Origin: Candidatus Shapirobacteria bacterium
GTDB lineage: Bacteria; Patescibacteriota; Microgenomatia; UBA12405
NCBI GenBank assembly: GCA_003542615.1
Contig: DPKG01000001.1
Location: forward strand, 1-56,130
Direction: 5' to 3'
DNA length: 56,130 bases
Part shown: piece by piece, positions 52,243 through 56,130 of the stretch
Position numbering within the stretch: the first letter of the stretch is position 1
Layout of the letters: every line of letters starts with the position of its first letter
Program-made: the position numbers and the translations under genes
The notes under the pieces: model-generated
What the model saw: only the letters and a program-made list of their open reading frames with translations
The model's database searches: none
Told to the model about the DNA's origin: nothing

Positions 52243-53165
52243 CCAAAAAGTTTTCTTTGGCATTTACCTTGGTTGAAATAATAATTATAATTACAATTTT
52301 AGCGGTACTTACCGTTGGTGTACTTGCTCTTATTAACCCTGTAGAACAAAGAGCTAAAGGTAAAGATTCCGGCACCTACTCCCTCACCAATCAAATACTA
52401 TCTGCCTTCGACCGCTACTATCTTACCCGCAGAGCCCTACCCTACTCAGAAGACATCACCTCAACCTCTCTCACTTTATCTCCCGCATCCTCAACAATTT
52501 CAATTTTAACTTCACAGGAAGAATTGAAAGCATCTCTCTTAAACTCTCCATCCATTCAACCAATTTTACTAACCTCTTATCTTGATCCTGTTAGCTACCA
52601 TCTTTGTTTCAGACCCGCATCAAAAAATTTTCGGGAAAACAGTCAACTTTGTATTTATAATTCCGACGGATCCAAACAAGACACCCCCGATCCAAACAGC
52701 TGCTACCTCTGCACTGCCAGTATTCCCCAACAAAATCGGCCTGTAACTGCTCTGACCACCCTTGCTCCCACAATTGTCCCCACCCCCGCCGACCCCTGCG
52801 ACCAGGATCCGGATTTCCCTCACTACCCAACTACCAGTATGTATCTGGACGACCAATTTTTAGAATATGGCTGTGACCGTTTTAGTGTCCTCGATCGTAG
52901 CTGTTTGGAAAGTACCTGGTCTTCCTTGAACACCGAATGTGATACTTACTGTCAACCCGGCCAACGCTGCCTAATCAAACAATACACCTCTACTACTGTC
53001 AATTTTATTGATTTTATCAACTGCCTGACTCATTCCCAGGATGCCCGACAATATTATTGTACCGACGAACCCTATTCAAATTGCATCAATCATCCCGAAC
53101 TTTCCTCCGACCTTGACTTCGATTATGGCTGTAGTAATCCCATGCGACCTTATCAATGGAAATAA
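52239..53165 (+). CDS. Cys-rich prepilin-like protein coupled to hisS
   Basis: 308 residues. Leader MTKKFSLAFTLVEIIIIITI has Ala at -1, Phe at +1 and Glu at +5, an accepted variant of the class III signal. It is followed by LALINPVEQRAKGKDSGTYS, very like the main pilin (LATINPIEQSNKARDARVQN). A Pro-rich linker near 185 leads to a C-terminal domain with about 15 Cys. This is a pilin or minor pilin far from the pilus locus. The start overlaps hisS by ATGA, so it is translated with HisRS. Confidence 0.75.
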   Translation: MTKKFSLAFTLVEIIIIITILAVLTVGVLALINPVEQRAKGKDSGTYSLTNQILSAFDRYYLTRRALPYSEDITSTSLTLSPASSTISILTSQEELKASLLNSPSIQPILLTSYLDPVSYHLCFRPASKNFRENSQLCIYNSDGSKQDTPDPNSCYLCTASIPQQNRPVTALTTLAPTIVPTPADPCDQDPDFPHYPTTSMYLDDQFLEYGCDRFSVLDRSCLESTWSSLNTECDTYCQPGQRCLIKQYTSTTVNFIDFINCLTHSQDARQYYCTDEPYSNCINHPELSSDLDFDYGCSNPMRPYQWK

Positions 53166-53194
53166 TCGGATAAACCAAAATTAGATATATTTGA

Positions 53195-53200
53195 TATAAT
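53195..53200 (+). promoter_or_regulatory. -10 box for rpmE
   Basis: TATAAT with 8 bases to the ATG. Confidence 0.55.
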
Positions 53201-53208
53201 AACTAACT

Positions 53209-53469
53209 ATGAAACAAGGAATTCATCCACAATACAACCAAGTCCAAGTTACCTGTGCCTGTGGTAATAAATTTACCACCGGTTCTACTTTGGATAAAAT
53301 TGAAGTCGAAGTCTGTTCGGCATGCCATCCCTTCTTTACCGGTCAACAAAAATTTGTTGATACCAAAGGAAGAATCGATAAATTCATGGAAAAAGTCGAA
53401 AAGGGAAAAGTCTACAAAGCTGCCAAGGCTGCCAAAAAATCAGCCAAGAAAACTAAAAAATCTAAATAA
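53209..53469 (+). CDS. rpmE: 50S ribosomal protein L31
   Basis: 86 residues. [20 protein letters not shown] has the Cys-containing L31 start (CACG), then [19 protein letters not shown] with the second pair (CSAC), so this is the zinc-binding form. [10 protein letters not shown] is diagnostic. A Lys/Ala-rich tail extends about 15 residues past the usual end. It is followed by the release factor gene, a common pairing. Confidence 0.95.
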   Translation: MKQGIHPQYNQVQVTCACGNKFTTGSTLDKIEVEVCSACHPFFTGQQKFVDTKGRIDKFMEKVEKGKVYKAAKAAKKSAKKTKKSK

Positions 53470-53496
53470 CGGGTTATTTTATAACTTATTTAGCTT

Positions 53497-54198
53497 ATGC
53501 CGAATATAAATCCAAACATTGCCATCATGGAGTTTCGTCCCGGACCCGGAGGTCAGGAATCTGCCATTTGGCTGGGAGATTTACAAAACATGTACGTCCG
53601 TTATGCCAACAAAGTTGGCTGGAAAGTATCCCAAGTCGATGACAATGTTATCCAAATATCCGGATACGATGCCTTCAACCAACTAAAATGGGAAACAGGC
53701 ACCCATCGGGTTCAACGAGTTCCCGTTACCGAAAAGAAAGGCCGCATTCACACCTCAACCGCTGCCATTGTTGTTTTACCTCAAATTAGTTCTAAAGACA
53801 TTGAGATCAATCCAAACGACCTGGAAATCACCGCTGCCAGAGCCGGCGGCCATGGTGGTCAAAACGTCAACAAAGTTTCCACCGCCGTTCGTCTTATCTA
53901 TAAACCTATTGGTTTAAATATTTTTGTCCGCCAGGAACGTTCTCAACAACAAAACCGGGAAATTGCCATGGATATTTTAAGATCCAAACTTTGGCAAATT
54001 GAAGAAGAAAAAAGATCCAACCAGGTCGGATCAGCCCGATCTGCTATTGGCCAAGCGCTCCGTGCCGATAAAATCCGAACTTACAATTATGCCCGTAATC
54101 AGGTCAAAGATCACCGTATCGACAAATCATTTAACCTGGACAAAATCCTCGCCGGCGATTTGAAAGATATGCTTTTGGAACTCACCGTCCTCGACTAA
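53497..54198 (+). CDS. prfA: Peptide chain release factor 1, short form
   Basis: 233 residues against about 360 in E. coli. Present: [20 protein letters not shown] (domain 2 entry), [20 protein letters not shown] with the PVT stop-recognition tripeptide of RF1, and GGQ in [18 protein letters not shown] for peptide release. Absent: the whole N-terminal domain 1. rpmE sits directly upstream, so no room exists for it. Domain 1 contacts the GTPase centre and PrmC in RF1. A specialised rescue factor is an alternative, but PVT favours stop-codon reading. Confidence 0.85.
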   Translation: MPNINPNIAIMEFRPGPGGQESAIWLGDLQNMYVRYANKVGWKVSQVDDNVIQISGYDAFNQLKWETGTHRVQRVPVTEKKGRIHTSTAAIVVLPQISSKDIEINPNDLEITAARAGGHGGQNVNKVSTAVRLIYKPIGLNIFVRQERSQQQNREIAMDILRSKLWQIEEEKRSNQVGSARSAIGQALRADKIRTYNYARNQVKDHRIDKSFNLDKILAGDLKDMLLELTVLD

Positions 54199-54554
54199 AC
54201 ACTTCTGATCTCAATATCATGCCTCAATAATCGTTTATTGACTATTCCAAGTCTTTGACCTGGAAACAGTGTTACATTTATTGTTTCAGAAGTTGCTTGT
54301 CCGGAAATTTCTATGGGACTATTTGGTTCTCTTGCACTAACTTGAAATTTCGCACCCCGGGATAATGAAACGACGCCCAACGACACCCTTCCTTCTTCAA
54401 TATCCGCAACACCACCAACGCTTGTTACCCTTTTAAAATCCGTAGGCAACAATTCCCAACCTTCACTTTGTAATTGATCACGCGTTACTGTTTCACCATC
54501 TTTAATTATTCGGGTTCTTAATGGATCTGTATTTATACGTTCCAGTATTATCAT
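54195..54554 (-). CDS. Hypothetical beta-rich protein
   Basis: 119 residues starting [20 protein letters not shown], soluble, without Cys or membrane segments. It has alternating hydrophobic strands ([40 protein letters not shown]). No family recognised. Its end overlaps the release factor gene tail to tail by four bases. A TATAAT on the minus strand near 54590 may be its promoter. Confidence 0.6.
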   Translation of the reverse strand: MIILERINTDPLRTRIIKDGETVTRDQLQSEGWELLPTDFKRVTSVGGVADIEEGRVSLGVVSLSRGAKFQVSAREPNSPIEISGQATSETINVTLFPGQRLGIVNKRLLRHDIEIRSV

Positions 54555-54601
54555 ATATATTATTACAAACCTATAACAACTTTATTATAACAAATATATT
54601 C

Positions 54602-55783
54602 TTACTGACTTCTTTTTTCCAATGTAACTGTTACCGACTGTTCTTTCCCGTCTCTCCACAATTTTATCTCAACCTTATCCCCTATTTTTCTTTTATTTAT
54701 CAACTCAATTAGTGAAGTATCACTGCTATCTGTCAATTTATTTCCACCAATTTCCGTAATAATATCCCCTATTTTAATTCCTGCCTTTTCCGCCGGAGAA
54801 CCGGATATCACCTCCGAAACATATGCTCCCTGAGGTACTTCATTCAATAATGCCGATTGTTTGGTAATTTGTTTATAGGCTACCCCGATATATGGCCGCT
54901 CAAATTCCCCCGTAGTCTTGAAATTATTTATCGAATCTTTAACTATATTTATCGGTAAGGCAAATCCGATATTTTGTCCTTGTTGTGACACCGCTACATT
55001 TACTCCGATAACTTTTCCCGAAGTATCAAACAATGGTCCGCCGGAATTCCCCGGATTAATCGCGGCATCAGTTTGAATTACATTATCCAATTTTTCTGAA
55101 CCTTCAAATGGTGATCCGGCTGTAATCCCCCTACCCAACCCGGAAATCACTCCCGTCGTCACCGTCGACCTAAACTCACCCAAGGCCGTTCCTATCGCAA
55201 TTACCGTCTGTCCCACTTTTAATTTCCCCGAATCACCCAGCTCCACCGTTTTCAAATTATTCTTTTTTACCTTCAATATCGCCAAATCATTAACCGGATC
55301 CCGATAAATTTCCGTCACCTCAACCACTTCTTCCTTACCTATCACCACTCTATATTTTGCCGATGTATCCGACACTACATGCTTATTGGTTACTATCAGA
55401 CCATCGGAACTTATAATAAATCCCGTGCCAATATCCTGTTCAATTTGTTGTGTCTCAATTTGAGTATCACCCGGAATTCCAAAAAAATTTCCAAAAAAAT
55501 CAAATCCAAAAGGATTATTATTTTGTACCTGAGTTTTACTGATTGATACCGTCACTACACTGGGAGTTGCCCTCTCTACCACTGAAGTTACCACTGATTC
55601 CTGATCCAAAACCTCTTGTTTTAACACCGCACTACCTCCGACAGACCCCATCCTCGAAACAAAATTATCCACCAAAGCAATTCCCTTAATTCGGTCAATC
55701 ACCGCTCCGGTCAATATTGCTCCGGTCAATAAAAATCCCAAAAATAACCCGACCAAAAAGATTTTTAATGTATTTAATTTCAT
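54602..55783 (-). CDS. HtrA/DegP-type serine protease
   Basis: 393 residues. N-terminal membrane anchor (IFLVGLFLGFLLTGAILTGA), trypsin-like domain with His in VTNKHVVSDTSA, Asp in VNDLAILKVK and Ser in INPGNSGGPLF, then one C-terminal PDZ domain (AYVSEVISGSPAEKAGIKIG). This is the membrane-tethered DegS/HtrA plan for quality control of exported proteins. It lies next to a CtpA-type protease gene on the same strand. A TATAAT is 26 bases upstream. Confidence 0.94.
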   Translation of the reverse strand: MKLNTLKIFLVGLFLGFLLTGAILTGAVIDRIKGIALVDNFVSRMGSVGGSAVLKQEVLDQESVVTSVVERATPSVVTVSISKTQVQNNNPFGFDFFGNFFGIPGDTQIETQQIEQDIGTGFIISSDGLIVTNKHVVSDTSAKYRVVIGKEEVVEVTEIYRDPVNDLAILKVKKNNLKTVELGDSGKLKVGQTVIAIGTALGEFRSTVTTGVISGLGRGITAGSPFEGSEKLDNVIQTDAAINPGNSGGPLFDTSGKVIGVNVAVSQQGQNIGFALPINIVKDSINNFKTTGEFERPYIGVAYKQITKQSALLNEVPQGAYVSEVISGSPAEKAGIKIGDIITEIGGNKLTDSSDTSLIELINKRKIGDKVEIKLWRDGKEQSVTVTLEKRSQ

Positions 55784-55842
55784 ATTTTTTAAATAAACCT
55801 TATTACTTTATTATAAAACAAAAGCTGATTTTTTCCTGAATT

Positions 55843-56130
55843 TCATTCCTCCAAAAGCACTTCCATTGCCTTATCCAATTGATTATCCACCGGTTCTTCA
55901 CCCTCTTTTAGCTCACCAAAATCCAAAATAACTTCTACATCAGGTTTTACCCCTACTTCATGAATATTATTTCCGTTGGGTAGTAACCACTTGGCAATAG
56001 TCACATGTAATCCCGATCCATCAGGAAAATCTTCCGGCTGCTGAACCGTACCTTTACCAAAACTCTTTTCTCCAACCAATTTTGCCCGCTTATAATCTTT
56101 TAATGCTCCCGCCAATATTTCAGATGCCGA
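55843..56130 (-). CDS. C-terminal processing protease CtpA-like (S41), 3' part
   Basis: The last 95 residues, with the reading frame open to the window edge. SASEILAGALKDYKRAKLVG begins at the edge and contains the catalytic Ser (GSAS-type), and EKSFGKGTVQ carries the catalytic Lys. The tail FPDGSGLHVTIAKWLLPNGN and GVKPDVEV is typical of the family's end. The PDZ domain and signal lie beyond the window. Confidence 0.9.
   Translation of the reverse strand, partial: SASEILAGALKDYKRAKLVGEKSFGKGTVQQPEDFPDGSGLHVTIAKWLLPNGNNIHEVGVKPDVEVILDFGELKEGEEPVDNQLDKAMEVLLEE

Overview
The window reads as a piece of chromosome from an uncultivated, small-genome bacterium of the Candidate Phyla Radiation, most likely Microgenomates (OP11). 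This is inferred from the low GC content, very short gene spacing, near absence of Shine-Dalgarno sequences, small and trimmed housekeeping proteins (a 233-residue RF1 without its N-terminal domain, a 222-residue RluA-type synthase without an S4 domain), many CPR-style hypothetical membrane proteins and a full type IV pilus locus. UGA is an ordinary stop here (for example rpmF, pilN and hisS), so this is not one of the UGA-recoding CPR lineages.

Layout. 1-928 (minus): start of a class A penicillin-binding protein and a coupled 38-residue membrane peptide. 952-4982 (plus): recG, rpmF, nusB, rnc, rpsP and khpA. 4986-23304 (minus): an 18 kb type IV pilus cluster with pilB, pilT, pilC, a likely major pilin, prepilin peptidase, eight more prepilins, a lipoprotein, a 1083-residue Cys-rich secreted protein, a PilX-like protein and pilMNO. 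23352-39462 (plus): a delta'-like clamp-loader subunit, Fic protein, ligA, pth, tRNA-Ala, a MacAB-type exporter, a HEPN-like protein, ferredoxin, a thioredoxin-fold protein, a SpoU methyltransferase, gyrB and gyrA. 39463-41606: a Xer-type recombinase flanked by two long noncoding stretches. 41607-48106 (minus): a membrane protein, yebC, a LytR_C protein, pseudouridine synthase, lspA, a DksA/TraR-type zinc protein, an Lgt-like protein and dnaB, with tRNA-Leu on the plus strand. 48171-54198 (plus): two envelope proteins, a histidine-responsive region (leader peptide, terminator, tRNA-His, second leader peptide, second terminator, M20 peptidase, hisS, a coupled prepilin), rpmE and a short RF1. 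54195-56130 (minus): a hypothetical protein, an HtrA protease and the end of a CtpA protease.

The strongest novelty is at 49456-50983. A 14-codon reading frame with His-His-Asn-His is followed by mutually exclusive hairpins ending in a perfect intrinsic terminator, placed directly before a tRNA-His(GTG) gene. A second reading frame with His-His-Thr-His and a second perfect terminator then precede an M20 peptidase and hisS. This looks like classical ribosome-stalling attenuation, rebuilt in an organism probably unable to make histidine so that it controls tRNA-His, HisRS and a peptidase instead of a biosynthetic operon.

A second notable signal: the heptamer TAGGGGA occurs 12 times on the plus strand, all at or before 40966, and 4 times on the minus strand, all at or after 43456. 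The switch brackets a 28-bp dyad (41146-41173) with dif-like 11-6-11 geometry, about 290 bp upstream of the Xer-type gene. This resembles FtsK-orienting motifs converging on a dif site. The C-over-G skew of the plus strand does not flip there, however, which argues against a simple replication terminus.

Many genes have a TATAAT-like -10 box only 4-13 bases before the start codon, so leaderless transcripts are probably common. Dispersed GC-rich palindromic repeats occur between genes and, in frame, inside ligA and the prepilin peptidase gene.
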